Assembly: GCA_964415865.1 (NCBI GenBank)
Contig: CAYQBY010000021.1
Location: forward strand, 1-28,527
Source: Thiopontia sp964415865
Lineage (GTDB): Bacteria; Pseudomonadota; Gammaproteobacteria; GCF-002020875
Length of the DNA stretch: 28,527 nt
Direction of reading: 5' to 3'
Notes under the pieces: generated by a model
The model's input: the letters and a program-made list of their open reading frames with translations, nothing else
Databases searched by the model: none
Told to the model about the DNA's origin: nothing
Translations under genes and position numbers: made by a program
Shown: positions 15,927-23,807 of the stretch, piece by piece
Layout of the letters: each line of letters opens with the position of its first letter
How positions within the stretch are numbered: position 1 is the stretch's first letter

Positions 15927-15936
15927 GAATAAAATA

Positions 15937-17064
15937 ATGGACAGGAGCAGAGAGAGTCTATCCAAGGTAAAGCTCTGTGTTGTAAAACTGGGGAGCGCAA
16001 TTCTGACCAATAATGGTCAGGGTCTGGATGGTGCCGCAATCCGGCAGTGGGTGGAGCAGATTGTTGCCCTGAGAGAGTCTGGTGTGCAGATCGTCCTGGT
16101 CTCATCCGGTGCCGTTGCCGAGGGGATGAAGAGGCTGGGGATGTCAAAGCGTCCTCACGCCATACATGAGCAACAGGCAGCAGCAGCTGTTGGACAGATG
16201 GGGTTGGTTCAGGCGTATGAGTCATGCTTCTCAAAACATGGAATCCATACTGCACAGATTCTTCTGACTCATGATGATCTCTCTAACCGCAGCCGTTACC
16301 TGAACGCCAGAAGCTCAATCCGTACCCTGCTTGAGATGGGGGTGGTTCCAATTGTTAATGAGAATGATACGGTAGCAATTGATGAGATCAGGCTGGGAGA
16401 TAACGATACCCTTGCTGCACTGGTTGCTAACCTGATTGAGGCAGATCTGCTGGTGATTTTGACCGATCAACAGGGTATGTATGATAGTGATCCACGATCC
16501 AATCCAGAGGCAAAACTACTGGATGTGGTTGCTGTAGATGACTCCTCTCTGGATGAGATGGCAGGAGACTCTGTCGGTGCTCTTGGCCGAGGGGGGATGG
16601 CCACCAAGGTTGGGGCCGCACGCCTTGCTGCACGCTCCGGAACCGCGACAGTAGTTGCCCCTGGTCGTGATGATCAGGTTTTGGTTAGGCTCTTCAATAA
16701 TGAGCAGGTTGGAACCCTGTTTCTTGCTGGAGCACAGCAGCTGGATGCACGTAAACGTTGGTTGATTGGCCATCTGCAGACATGTGGATCATTGATCCTG
16801 GATAATGGTGCAGTCCGTGTGTTGCGTAACTCTGGACGGAGTCTGTTGGCCGTCGGTATCAAGAGCATCAGTGGTGAATTCAAGCGTGGTGACTTGGTCT
16901 CAATAAAGAGTGGTACAGGAGATGTGATTGCCCGTGGTCTGGTGAATTACTCGGCAGATGATGTGCATAAAATCCTGGGGCAGTCGAGTGATAAGATTGA
17001 GACACTTCTCGGTTATGTGGATGAGGAGGAGATTGTCCACCGGGATAATATGGTGTTACTGTAG
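15937..17064 (+). CDS. proB: glutamate 5-kinase
   Basis: Phosphorylates glutamate, the first and feedback-controlled step of proline synthesis. The 375-residue protein has an amino-acid-kinase domain: CVVKLGSAILTNNGQGLD, VLVSSGAVAEGMKRLG, QILLTHDDLSNRSRYLNARS, PIVNENDTVAIDEIRLGDND and ALGRGGMATKVGAARLAARS. A C-terminal PUA domain runs from about residue 275 (SLILDNGAVRVLRNSGRSLL). The frame is open far upstream inside obgE, but ATG 15937 matches the family N terminus. It lies in the rplU-rpmA-obgE-proB cluster common in gammaproteobacteria. The usual partner proA is not here. Confidence 0.95.
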   Translation: MDRSRESLSKVKLCVVKLGSAILTNNGQGLDGAAIRQWVEQIVALRESGVQIVLVSSGAVAEGMKRLGMSKRPHAIHEQQAAAAVGQMGLVQAYESCFSKHGIHTAQILLTHDDLSNRSRYLNARSSIRTLLEMGVVPIVNENDTVAIDEIRLGDNDTLAALVANLIEADLLVILTDQQGMYDSDPRSNPEAKLLDVVAVDDSSLDEMAGDSVGALGRGGMATKVGAARLAARSGTATVVAPGRDDQVLVRLFNNEQVGTLFLAGAQQLDARKRWLIGHLQTCGSLILDNGAVRVLRNSGRSLLAVGIKSISGEFKRGDLVSIKSGTGDVIARGLVNYSADDVHKILGQSSDKIETLLGYVDEEEIVHRDNMVLL

Positions 17065-17132
17065 TCGTTGATGGCGATCTGGTTCAGTCGGAAATACAAT
17101 CAGGCCGCCTCGGAGAAAACAGTGTTAGCCAT

Positions 17133-17162
17133 AAAAAAACCGGCTCTTTGGCCGGTTTTTTT
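17133..17162. terminator. bidirectional intrinsic terminator between proB and rpsT
   Basis: AAAAAACCGGC and GCCGGTTTTTT form an 11-bp stem with a TCTTTG loop and A/T runs on both sides. It can end proB transcription rightward and rpsT transcription leftward. The remainder of the 124-bp gap shows nothing else. Confidence 0.9.
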
Positions 17163-17188
17163 ATGGATTCTCAAAGAATCGTAATCAG

Positions 17189-17449
17189 TTACATGGCACG
17201 AATATGTGCATTCAGGCGGCTCTTGTGGCGAGCAGCCTTGTTGCGGTGGATCAGACCATTCTTTGCAGCAATATCCAGAGCGGAAACTGCGCTTTTGTAA
17301 AGCGCTTCAGCCTCTTCACGATTACCAGCCTCAATGGCAGAAGTTGCCTTTTTGAGAGATGTACGCATCATGGAACGTCGCCCCTGATTGTGGTCACGTT
17401 TTTTGTCAGCCTGACGAGCACGTTTGCGAGCTTGAGATGAATTAGCCAA
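17189..17449 (-). CDS. rpsT: 30S ribosomal protein S20
   Basis: Primary-binding small-subunit protein that contacts 16S rRNA. The 86-residue basic product MANSSQARKRARQADKKRD... ends LIHRNKAARHKSRLNAHIRAM, the typical S20 C terminus. The start codon is TTG (UUG), not ATG, seven bases after AGGAGAG. E. coli rpsT also uses UUG, where it is needed for S20 autogenous control, so the same regulation is likely. It is divergent from murJ, a common gammaproteobacterial layout. Confidence 0.97.
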   Translation of the reverse strand: MANSSQARKRARQADKKRDHNQGRRSMMRTSLKKATSAIEAGNREEAEALYKSAVSALDIAAKNGLIHRNKAARHKSRLNAHIRAM

Positions 17450-17485
17450 GGTATCTCTCCTGAGAATATATAACTGTGTAATTCA

Positions 17486-17499
17486 CTGTCTTTTGACAG
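17486..17499 (-). promoter_or_regulatory. small hairpin in the rpsT 5' leader
   Basis: CTGTC-TTTT-GACAG (17486-17499) lies between the predicted rpsT promoter and its UUG start. It may help in translational control of S20, but this is inference from position only. Confidence 0.4.
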
Positions 17500-17521
17500 C
17501 AATTCAAAAAATGAGCCGCGT

Positions 17522-17550
17522 ATTTTCTTCGTTTTCTCTTTAACTGTCAA
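17522..17550 (-). promoter_or_regulatory. sigma-70 promoter of rpsT
   Basis: On the minus strand a perfect -35 TTGACA (17545-17550) is 17 bp from GAAAAT (17522-17527), which fits four of six -10 bases. A GC-rich ACGCGGC follows, as at stringently controlled promoters. Confidence 0.6.
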
Positions 17551-17630
17551 TTGTTATTGCTCAAATTCCTGAATAGAAACATAGGATAATGTGCAACAGA
17601 TTGATTCATAGAGCAAATTTGATTCCGCGC

Positions 17631-17772
17631 GGTGTACTTATTGATACACCCAAGGAGGCAAATATTGTTATATGGATCAAGATGTTGTGCAGTATTCATA
17701 TTTCTATCCGGGAATTTGGGTATTACTGGTATGATTCAATTTTTTCGCATAAAAGCACATTTTGAGCCATAA
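17631..17772 (+). promoter_or_regulatory. murJ leader: hairpin, strong Shine-Dalgarno, possible small ORF
   Basis: The 312-bp gap between rpsT and murJ contains, on the plus strand, a hairpin GGTGTA (17631-17636) with TACACC (17645-17650). AAGGAGG (17652-17658) follows immediately, the best ribosome binding site of the area, yet murJ starts 100 bp further on. A TTG at 17665 opens a 35-codon frame ending TAA 17770-17772, which overlaps the murJ TTG start. An ATG at 17673 opens an alternative 20-codon frame. Either could be a leader peptide coupled to murJ, or the motif could be chance. Confidence 0.4.
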
Positions 17773-19318
17773 ACTACTGAAATCCACCATGGTTGTGGGG
17801 ATGATGACCACAATATCCCGAATTCTCGGGCTGGTGCGCGATATTGTTTTTGCCCGTTACTTTGGTGCGGGTGGGGTTATGGATGCGTTTGTGGTGGCAT
17901 TCAAGATCCCAAATTTTCTCCGTAGGCTCTTTGCAGAGGGGGCATTCTCCCAGGCCTTTGTTCCGGTTCTATCGGAGAAACGGTCAACAGGTGAGCAGAG
18001 CGAGGTTCGTCAGCTGACCGATGCAGTGGCCGGTACCCTGGGCGGTGTTCTGTTGCTGGTGACCACCATTGGAGTAGTTGCTGCACCACTCTTTATCATG
18101 TTGTTTGCCCCAGGCTTTGTGGGCGAGACAGACCGTTTTGAGCTCGCCTCCGGGATGTTGCGCATTACCTTCCCCTACCTCTTATTGATCTCACTGACAG
18201 CCTTTGCTGGTGGAATTCTTAATACCTACGGACGTTTTGCCATCCCTGCATTTACCCCGGTATTTCTCAATCTCTCGCTGATTGGTGCAGCAATCTGGCT
18301 CTCCCCATTGATGGAGGTACCTATTACTGCTCTGGCCTGGGGGGTATTGATTGGTGGTGTGGTTCAGTTACTTTTTCAAATTTACCCCCTTCATAAGTTG
18401 GGCATGCTTCCTCGACCCCGTTTTCGCTGGAGAGATTCAGGGGTTCGGAAGATTCTCCGGCTTATGTTGCCCACCCTGTTTGGAGCCTCGGTTGCGCAGA
18501 TTAATCTGCTGCTGGATCTGGTGATAGCCTCTCTGATTACTGCCGGCAGCATGTCGTGGCTCTACTACTCTGATCGCTTGATGGAATTTCCGCTCGGGGT
18601 ATTCGGGATTGCACTCTCAACGGTCATTCTGCCAAAACTTTCAGGACAGTATGCGGCAAAGGATCATGACTCTTTCAATAAGACACTGGATTGGGCGCTC
18701 CGTCTGGTATTACTGATCGCTATCCCGGCCAGTGCAGGCCTCTTCATTTTGGCAGAGCCAATGCTCTCTCTGCTTTTTCAGCGTGGTGAATTTACCCTGT
18801 TTGATGTGGAGATGGCCTCTGTCAGCCTGATGGCCTATGCGCTTGGGTTAGTTGGTTTTATTCTAGTCAAGGTTCTGGTTAGCGGTTATTTCTCTCAACA
18901 GAATACCCGTACCCCGGTCAAGTTCGGAATTATTGCGATGGTAGCCAATATGGTTATGAATCTGATTTTTGTGGGTGCAATGGTCATGAATGATTACCAT
19001 GCACCACATGCAGGTCTGGCACTGGCAACAGCTGCCTCCTCTCTGCTGAATGCATGGCTGCTTTACCGGGGATTGCGTCATCGCGGGATCTATAGCCATC
19101 TGCCTGGCTGGGGGAGATTGATAATGCAGATTACAGTCGCACTTTCGGTGATGGTGCTCTTTCTATATATGGTCGCTCCTCACGGAGATTTCTGGCAAGA
19201 CGCACCATTGTGGTCACGTATTGGAGTGTTGGCTGGAGAGGTTATGGGGGCAGCTCTGCTCTACTTCTCCACACTTTTTCTTCTGGGTATCAGACCAACA
19301 GAGTTTCAGAAACGGTAG
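17762..19318 (+). CDS. murJ: lipid II flippase MurJ (MviN)
   Basis: Polytopic inner-membrane protein that flips lipid II for peptidoglycan synthesis. The 518-residue product has the MOP-superfamily pattern of about 14 helices. Conserved stretches include SRILGLVRDIVFARYFGAGG, MDAFVVAFKIPNFLRRLFAE, GAFSQAFVPVL and YYSDRLMEFPLGVFGIALST. The start is TTG 17762, giving MSHKLLKSTMVVGMMTTISR, which aligns with the E. coli N terminus; ATG 17789 would cut into helix 1. There is no good ribosome binding site at the TTG. ribF follows after 3 bp, so murJ-ribF-(GIY-YIG)-ileS-lspA reads as one direction. Confidence 0.93.
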   Translation: MSHKLLKSTMVVGMMTTISRILGLVRDIVFARYFGAGGVMDAFVVAFKIPNFLRRLFAEGAFSQAFVPVLSEKRSTGEQSEVRQLTDAVAGTLGGVLLLVTTIGVVAAPLFIMLFAPGFVGETDRFELASGMLRITFPYLLLISLTAFAGGILNTYGRFAIPAFTPVFLNLSLIGAAIWLSPLMEVPITALAWGVLIGGVVQLLFQIYPLHKLGMLPRPRFRWRDSGVRKILRLMLPTLFGASVAQINLLLDLVIASLITAGSMSWLYYSDRLMEFPLGVFGIALSTVILPKLSGQYAAKDHDSFNKTLDWALRLVLLIAIPASAGLFILAEPMLSLLFQRGEFTLFDVEMASVSLMAYALGLVGFILVKVLVSGYFSQQNTRTPVKFGIIAMVANMVMNLIFVGAMVMNDYHAPHAGLALATAASSLLNAWLLYRGLRHRGIYSHLPGWGRLIMQITVALSVMVLFLYMVAPHGDFWQDAPLWSRIGVLAGEVMGAALLYFSTLFLLGIRPTEFQKR

Positions 19319-19321
19319 AAT

Positions 19322-20266
19322 ATGGCGATGAAACTGATTCGAGGGATTCATAACCTAAAGCCAGAGCATCATGGTTGTGTTGCTACCATTGGGAATTTCG
19401 ATGGTGTCCACCTTGGTCACCACCATGTCTTGGGGGAGTTGGCAGATAAGGCCGATGAGATGGGGCTACCTGCGGTAGTTATAACATTTGAGCCGCAGCC
19501 ACAGGAGTTCTTCTCTCCAGCCAATTGTCCAGGAAGGTTGACCCGCTTTCGTGAGAAGATGAAGGCACTGCGACGGTTGGCCATAGATCGTATCTTCACC
19601 ATCCACTTCACTAGAGAGTTGGCAGGGATGGAGCCGGAGGAGTTTATCCAGAGGATATTAGTCGATGGACTGGGGATACGCTATCTAGTAGTGGGGGATG
19701 ACTTCTGTTTTGGCAAGGCGCGCAGGGGTAATTTCTCAATGCTGCAAAAGGCCGGGAATGAGTACGGTTTCCAGGTGGTCAATATGCACACCTTCCAGAT
19801 TGATGGAGAGAGGGTCAGTAGTACACGGGTGCGCAAGGCACTATGTGATGGTGACCTTAATGAGGCTGAGAAGCTGTTGGGGCGCCCATACCGGATGTGC
19901 GGCAGAGTGGCGCATGGCCACAAACGTGGTCGCCTGATCGGTTTTCCTACTGCAAACATTCACCTTCACCGTAAGGTATCTCCCGTTGATGGGGTCTTTG
20001 CAGTCGAGATGTTCGGGGTAGATGGGGAACCGGTTGCAGGAGTGGCAAATGTTGGCACCAGGCCAACAGTCAATGGAACAAGAACCATTCTTGAGGTTCA
20101 TCTATTCGATTTCACAGAAGACATCTACGGTCGTCATGTCTCTGTGGACTTTCTGAAGAAGATTCGTGATGAGCAGAAATTTGACTCCTTTGATCTGCTG
20201 AAGGAGCAGATTCTGAGAGATGCAGATCAGGCAAGAAACTATTTCAAAGGGCGCTATTCACTGTAG
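19322..20266 (+). CDS. ribF: bifunctional riboflavin kinase / FMN adenylyltransferase
   Basis: Converts riboflavin to FMN and then FAD. The 314-residue protein has the N-terminal FAD synthetase domain with IGNFDGVHLGHHHVL (HxGH nucleotidyltransferase motif), the VGDDFCFGKARRGNF and RVSSTRVRKAL motifs, and a C-terminal riboflavin kinase domain with GFPTANIHLHRK and GVANVGTRPTVNGT. ATG 19322 and ATG 19328 are both possible; the second gives the MKLIRGIHNL start seen in E. coli. The stop TAG runs directly into the 22-bp tandem repeat array. The array and a GIY-YIG gene separate ribF from ileS, which are normally adjacent. Confidence 0.95.
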   Translation: MAMKLIRGIHNLKPEHHGCVATIGNFDGVHLGHHHVLGELADKADEMGLPAVVITFEPQPQEFFSPANCPGRLTRFREKMKALRRLAIDRIFTIHFTRELAGMEPEEFIQRILVDGLGIRYLVVGDDFCFGKARRGNFSMLQKAGNEYGFQVVNMHTFQIDGERVSSTRVRKALCDGDLNEAEKLLGRPYRMCGRVAHGHKRGRLIGFPTANIHLHRKVSPVDGVFAVEMFGVDGEPVAGVANVGTRPTVNGTRTILEVHLFDFTEDIYGRHVSVDFLKKIRDEQKFDSFDLLKEQILRDADQARNYFKGRYSL

Positions 20267-20467
20267 CCACCCGTCATCCCCGCGTAGGCCACCCGTCATC
20301 CCCGCGTAGGCCACCNNNNNNNNNNNNNNNNNNNNNNNNNNNNNNNNNNNNNNNNNNNNNNNNNNNNNNNNNNNNNNNNNNNNNNNNNNNNNNNNNNNNN
20401 NNNNNNNNNNNNNNNGCCACCCGTCATCCCCGCGTAGGCCACCCGTCATCCCCGCGTAGGCGGGGAT
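20266..20467. repeat. 22-bp tandem array ending in a palindrome, with assembly gap
   Basis: Unit GCCACCCGTCATCCCCGCGTAG is present at 20266-20287 and 20288-20309, with a partial copy at 20310-20315, then again at 20416-20437 and 20438-20459. Units before and after the gap are identical. The last unit continues into the palindrome ATCCCCGC-GTAG-GCGGGGAT (20448-20467). True copy number is unknown because of the Ns. Unlike CRISPR there are no unique spacers. Confidence 0.9.
20316..20415. other. assembly gap (100 Ns)
   Basis: Exactly 100 Ns, a conventional placeholder length, inside the 22-bp repeat array. The assembler evidently failed to span the array. Any sequence within the gap is invisible here. 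Confidence 0.98.
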
Positions 20468-20485
20468 CCATGGCATACTGGATCT

Positions 20486-20794
20486 ATGACCAAACAACCA
20501 GCAGTTTACATACTGGCCAGCAAACGTAATGGAACACTTTACATAGGAGTTACCAGTAACTTGGTGAAACGAGTTTGGGAGCATCGTGATGGTGTAATTA
20601 AAGGCTTTACAGATAAATATCAGGTTCACCAATTAGTCTATTTTGAGCAACACCAGATGATGGAGGATGCAATATTGCGAGAAAAACAGCTCAAAAAATG
20701 GAACAGAGATTGGAAGATTAAATTGATTGGGGAGAAGAACCCTGATTGGGATGATTTATATGCTCAAATTACTGGTAAAATGTCGATCTTTTAA
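20486..20794 (+). CDS. solo GIY-YIG nuclease domain protein (UPF0213/YhbQ-like)
   Basis: Small predicted single-domain endonuclease, 102 residues. It begins with AVYILASKRNGTLYIGVTSN, where YIL/YIG represent the GIY-YIG motif. The conserved Arg follows in LVKRVWEHRDG and the catalytic Glu is likely in EDAILREKQLKKWNRDWK. Substrate and role of these solo proteins are not established. ATG 20486 lies a few bases after the repeat palindrome and has no clear ribosome binding site. The gene interrupts the usual ribF-ileS junction and is bordered by palindromic elements on both sides, which suggests it arrived as a cassette. Confidence 0.85.
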   Translation: MTKQPAVYILASKRNGTLYIGVTSNLVKRVWEHRDGVIKGFTDKYQVHQLVYFEQHQMMEDAILREKQLKKWNRDWKIKLIGEKNPDWDDLYAQITGKMSIF

Positions 20795-20797
20795 CTA

Positions 20798-20857
20798 GAT
20801 TCCCGCCTGTCCATAGATGCAGAGGAAGCATTGCTTCTGTGGTACGAGGGAATGACG
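20798..20857 (-). repeat. ~60-bp palindromic element, copy 1
   Basis: Outer arms ATTCCC (20799-20804) and GGGAAT (20848-20853) enclose an inner hairpin GAAGC-ATT-GCTTC (20825-20837). Its reverse complement matches the element at 25640-25694 in a core of about 40 bp with roughly three differences. It lies 3 bp after the GIY-YIG stop and before ileS. Confidence 0.75.
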
Positions 20858-20882
20858 CATAAGTACTGTTACGGATAACAAA

Positions 20883-23705
20883 GTGGCAAACAATTACAAA
20901 GAGACCCTCAATCTTCCCAAAACTGGATTCCCAATGAAGGCTAACCTAGCCAATCGTGAACCCAATTACCTAAAAAATTGGGAGAAGATTGGTCTGTATG
21001 ACAAGATGCGGGAGCAGAATAGTGGAAAGCCACAATTCATCCTCCATGATGGCCCCCCATATGCAAATGGTGATATCCATATTGGACATGCGGTAAACAA
21101 GATTCTGAAGGATATGATCCTCAAGTCTCGTGCCCAGATGGGGTTTGATACCCCGTATGTCCCAGGGTGGGATTGCCATGGTCTTCCCATTGAGCTCAAT
21201 GTAGAGAAAAAGTGGGGCAAACCTGGGCGTAAGCTGGATGCTGAGGCTTTTCGGCAGAAGGCCCGGGAGTATGCGGCCCGTCAGGTCGAGGGGCAGAAAA
21301 AGGATTTCCAGCGCCTCGGAGTATTGGGCGACTGGGAGAATCCATATCTGACCATGAACTTTCAGTTTGAGGCGGATATTATTCGCGCCCTCGGCAGGAT
21401 TGTCGAGAAGGGCCATCTCCACAAGGGGGAGAAGCCGGTCCACTGGTGTACTGATTGCGGCTCCGCCCTGGCGGAGGCGGAGGTGGAGCATGAGGATAAG
21501 ACATCCCCAGCCATCGATGTCCGTTTCAACGCTGTGGATGAGGCCGATTTTCTTGGGCGCTGTAATCTGGAGTCAGATGGTAGCGGCACAATTTCAGTAG
21601 TTATATGGACCACAACCCCATGGACTCTGCCAGCCAACCAGGCAGTCTCACTCCACTCAGATTTTGAATACCTGTTGATTCAGGCCGGTGATACCCGTCT
21701 GCTATTGGCAGAGGCTCTTCACGCAGCCGTGTTGGAGCGTGCAGAAATTAGCGACTACACTATTCTTGGACGTTGTATCGGTTCTGATCTGGAGGGGGTA
21801 GAGCTTAACCACCCATTCTATGATCGTCAGGTGCCGGTAATTGTTGGTGATCACGTCACCCTGGATGCAGGTACTGGTGCAGTCCATACTGCCCCTGGCC
21901 ACGGTCAGGAGGACTACGTTGTTGGGATGAAATATAACCTGCCGGTTCATAACCCGGTTGGTGGCAATGGCTGTTTCCTTGATAGCACAGAGATCTTTGC
22001 GGGGGAGCATGTATTCAAAGCCAATGACCATGTTCTGGAGGTGCTGGAGGAGCGTGGGGCGCTTCTCTGTATGGAGAAGATTCGTCACAGCTACCCTCAC
22101 TGCTGGCGTCACAAGACCCCGATTATCTTCCGTGCAACCCCACAATGGTTTATCAGCATGGATCAGGCCGGTCTGCGCAGTAGCGCAATGGAGGCTATCA
22201 AGGGGGCGCGCTGGATGCCGGACTGGGGGCAGGCACGTATTGAGGGGATGGTTGAGAATCGCCCGGACTGGTGTATCTCACGGCAGCGTACCTGGGGTGT
22301 TCCAATTGCCCTATTTATTGACAGGGAGACAGGGGACCCACATCCGGAGACTGTACGTCTGATCGAGGAGGTGGCGCAGCGGGTTGAGAAGTCCGGCATT
22401 GATGGTTGGTTTGGCCTGGATCCGGCTGAGCTTCTTGGTGATGATGCGGAGAGATACCAGAAGGTTATGGATACCTTGGATGTCTGGTTTGACTCTGGAG
22501 TTACCCACCACGCGGTACTAGATCGCAGGGATAACCTCTCACGTCCGGCAAATCTCTACCTTGAGGGGTCGGATCAGCACCGTGGATGGTTCCAGTCATC
22601 ACTGCTGACATCTGTGGCGATGCATGGAGAGGCGCCATACAGAGAGGTGTTGACTCATGGCTTTACTGTCGACAAGGATGGCAAGAAGATGTCCAAGTCG
22701 CTCGGTAATGTGATTGCCCCACAGAAGGTGATCAATGAGCTGGGTGCCGATATTATTCGACTGTGGGTCTCATCCACTGACTACCGTGGGGAGATGACGG
22801 TCTCTGACGAGATTCTGCGCCGGATGGCAGATGCATATCGCCGTATCCGTAATACTGCCCGTTTTCTATTGTCCAACCTGAATGGGTTTGATCCCTTGGC
22901 CGATCTCCTGCAGCCAGAGGAGATGTTGTCACTGGACCGCTGGGCAGTTGACCATGCAGCACGTCTGCAGGGGGAGATTATTGAGGCCTATGAGGAGTAC
23001 AACTTCCATCAGGTCTTCCAGAAAATTCACAATTTCTGCTCAGTTGAAATGGGTGGGTTCTACCTCGATATTATCAAGGACCGTCAGTACACCACACAGA
23101 CCGAAAGCCAGGCCAGACGCTCAACCCAGACAGCGATGTACCATATTGTCGAGGCGATGGTCCGTTGGCTTGCACCAATCACCAGCTTTACCGCTGATGA
23201 GATCTGGAGCTTCCTGCCTGGTGAGCGCAGTGAGAGTGTCTTCCTCGAGGAGTTCTACCAGGGGTTGTTCCAAATGGGTGACGACTCCTCCAGTACAGAT
23301 CTGAGTGTTGCAGACTGGGAGCAGATTATGGCTGTTCGCACCGAGGTGGCACGTTCACTAGAGCTGTTGCGTAAGGATGGGGGCATAGGTTCTGGTCTTG
23401 ATGCGGAGGTTGACCTCTACTGTGACGATTCACTTGTATCGCTACTTGGAAAACTTGAGGATGAGCTCCGTTTTGTACTTATCACCTCCTATGCACGAAT
23501 TCATCCACTGGCAGGCGCTCCTGAGGGAGCTATAGCCACAGAGATTGGTGGTTTGCAGCTACAGGTAATAGCCTCTAAGCATGAGAAGTGCGTCCGTTGC
23601 TGGCACCATCGAGAGGATGTAGGTAGTGATAGTGACCATCCAGAGCTCTGTGGACGCTGTGTGGAGAATGTAACTGGCTCTGGCGAGCAGCGCCTTTATG
23701 CTTAA
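20883..23705 (+). CDS. ileS: isoleucyl-tRNA synthetase
   Basis: Class I synthetase charging tRNA-Ile, with editing of valine. The 940-residue protein has the HIGH motif in PPYANGDIHIGHAVNKILKD (about residues 57-76), the CP1 editing domain (TTTPWTLPANQAVSLH, GTGAVHTAPGHGQEDY), and KMSKS in DKDGKKMSKSLGNVIAPQ. The C-terminal zinc site is CVRCWHHRE...CGRC. The start is GTG 20883; the MANNYKETLNLPKTGFPMKA N terminus aligns with E. coli IleS. Length equals the bacterial norm (938 in E. coli). lspA follows, separated by the inverted-repeat element. Confidence 0.97.
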   Translation: MANNYKETLNLPKTGFPMKANLANREPNYLKNWEKIGLYDKMREQNSGKPQFILHDGPPYANGDIHIGHAVNKILKDMILKSRAQMGFDTPYVPGWDCHGLPIELNVEKKWGKPGRKLDAEAFRQKAREYAARQVEGQKKDFQRLGVLGDWENPYLTMNFQFEADIIRALGRIVEKGHLHKGEKPVHWCTDCGSALAEAEVEHEDKTSPAIDVRFNAVDEADFLGRCNLESDGSGTISVVIWTTTPWTLPANQAVSLHSDFEYLLIQAGDTRLLLAEALHAAVLERAEISDYTILGRCIGSDLEGVELNHPFYDRQVPVIVGDHVTLDAGTGAVHTAPGHGQEDYVVGMKYNLPVHNPVGGNGCFLDSTEIFAGEHVFKANDHVLEVLEERGALLCMEKIRHSYPHCWRHKTPIIFRATPQWFISMDQAGLRSSAMEAIKGARWMPDWGQARIEGMVENRPDWCISRQRTWGVPIALFIDRETGDPHPETVRLIEEVAQRVEKSGIDGWFGLDPAELLGDDAERYQKVMDTLDVWFDSGVTHHAVLDRRDNLSRPANLYLEGSDQHRGWFQSSLLTSVAMHGEAPYREVLTHGFTVDKDGKKMSKSLGNVIAPQKVINELGADIIRLWVSSTDYRGEMTVSDEILRRMADAYRRIRNTARFLLSNLNGFDPLADLLQPEEMLSLDRWAVDHAARLQGEIIEAYEEYNFHQVFQKIHNFCSVEMGGFYLDIIKDRQYTTQTESQARRSTQTAMYHIVEAMVRWLAPITSFTADEIWSFLPGERSESVFLEEFYQGLFQMGDDSSSTDLSVADWEQIMAVRTEVARSLELLRKDGGIGSGLDAEVDLYCDDSLVSLLGKLEDELRFVLITSYARIHPLAGAPEGAIATEIGGLQLQVIASKHEKCVRCWHHREDVGSDSDHPELCGRCVENVTGSGEQRLYA

Positions 23706-23709
23706 TAAT

Positions 23710-23807
23710 CGGGGTCAAACCTGCTTTTTTAGCATTATTGAGCAGTTAAGTTGATGGATCATTTAATGGGTAAAGAAAATAACGCTAAAAAAGCAGGTTT
23801 GACCCCG
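23710..23807. repeat. 98-bp inverted-repeat (MITE-like) element covering the lspA start
   Basis: A left arm at 23710-23739 and a right arm at 23778-23807, each 30 bp, are reverse complements with a single mismatch; both contain GGGGTCAAACCTGC or its complement. The 38-bp loop holds the probable lspA start codons. The right arm is translated as lspA codons for NAKKAGLTP. A diverged left half occurs at 4632-4668. Confidence 0.85.

Noticed and set aside
15667..15936. proB starting 90 codons upstream inside obgE
   Set aside because: This reads obgE in another frame; the conserved kinase N terminus begins after ATG 15937.
15788..16255. 155-codon minus-strand ORF opposite obgE/proB
   Set aside because: Antisense to two well supported genes and partly made of the 48-bp repeat.
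17065..17130. Possible tRNA or small RNA between proB and rpsT
   Set aside because: No cloverleaf or other structure is visible apart from the bidirectional terminator.
20266..20467. CRISPR array
   Set aside because: Units are contiguous 22-bp tandem repeats with no unique spacers and no cas genes nearby.
20258..20632. Minus-strand ORF through the gap
   Set aside because: It exists only because Ns are read as open codons and crosses the repeat array and the GIY-YIG gene.
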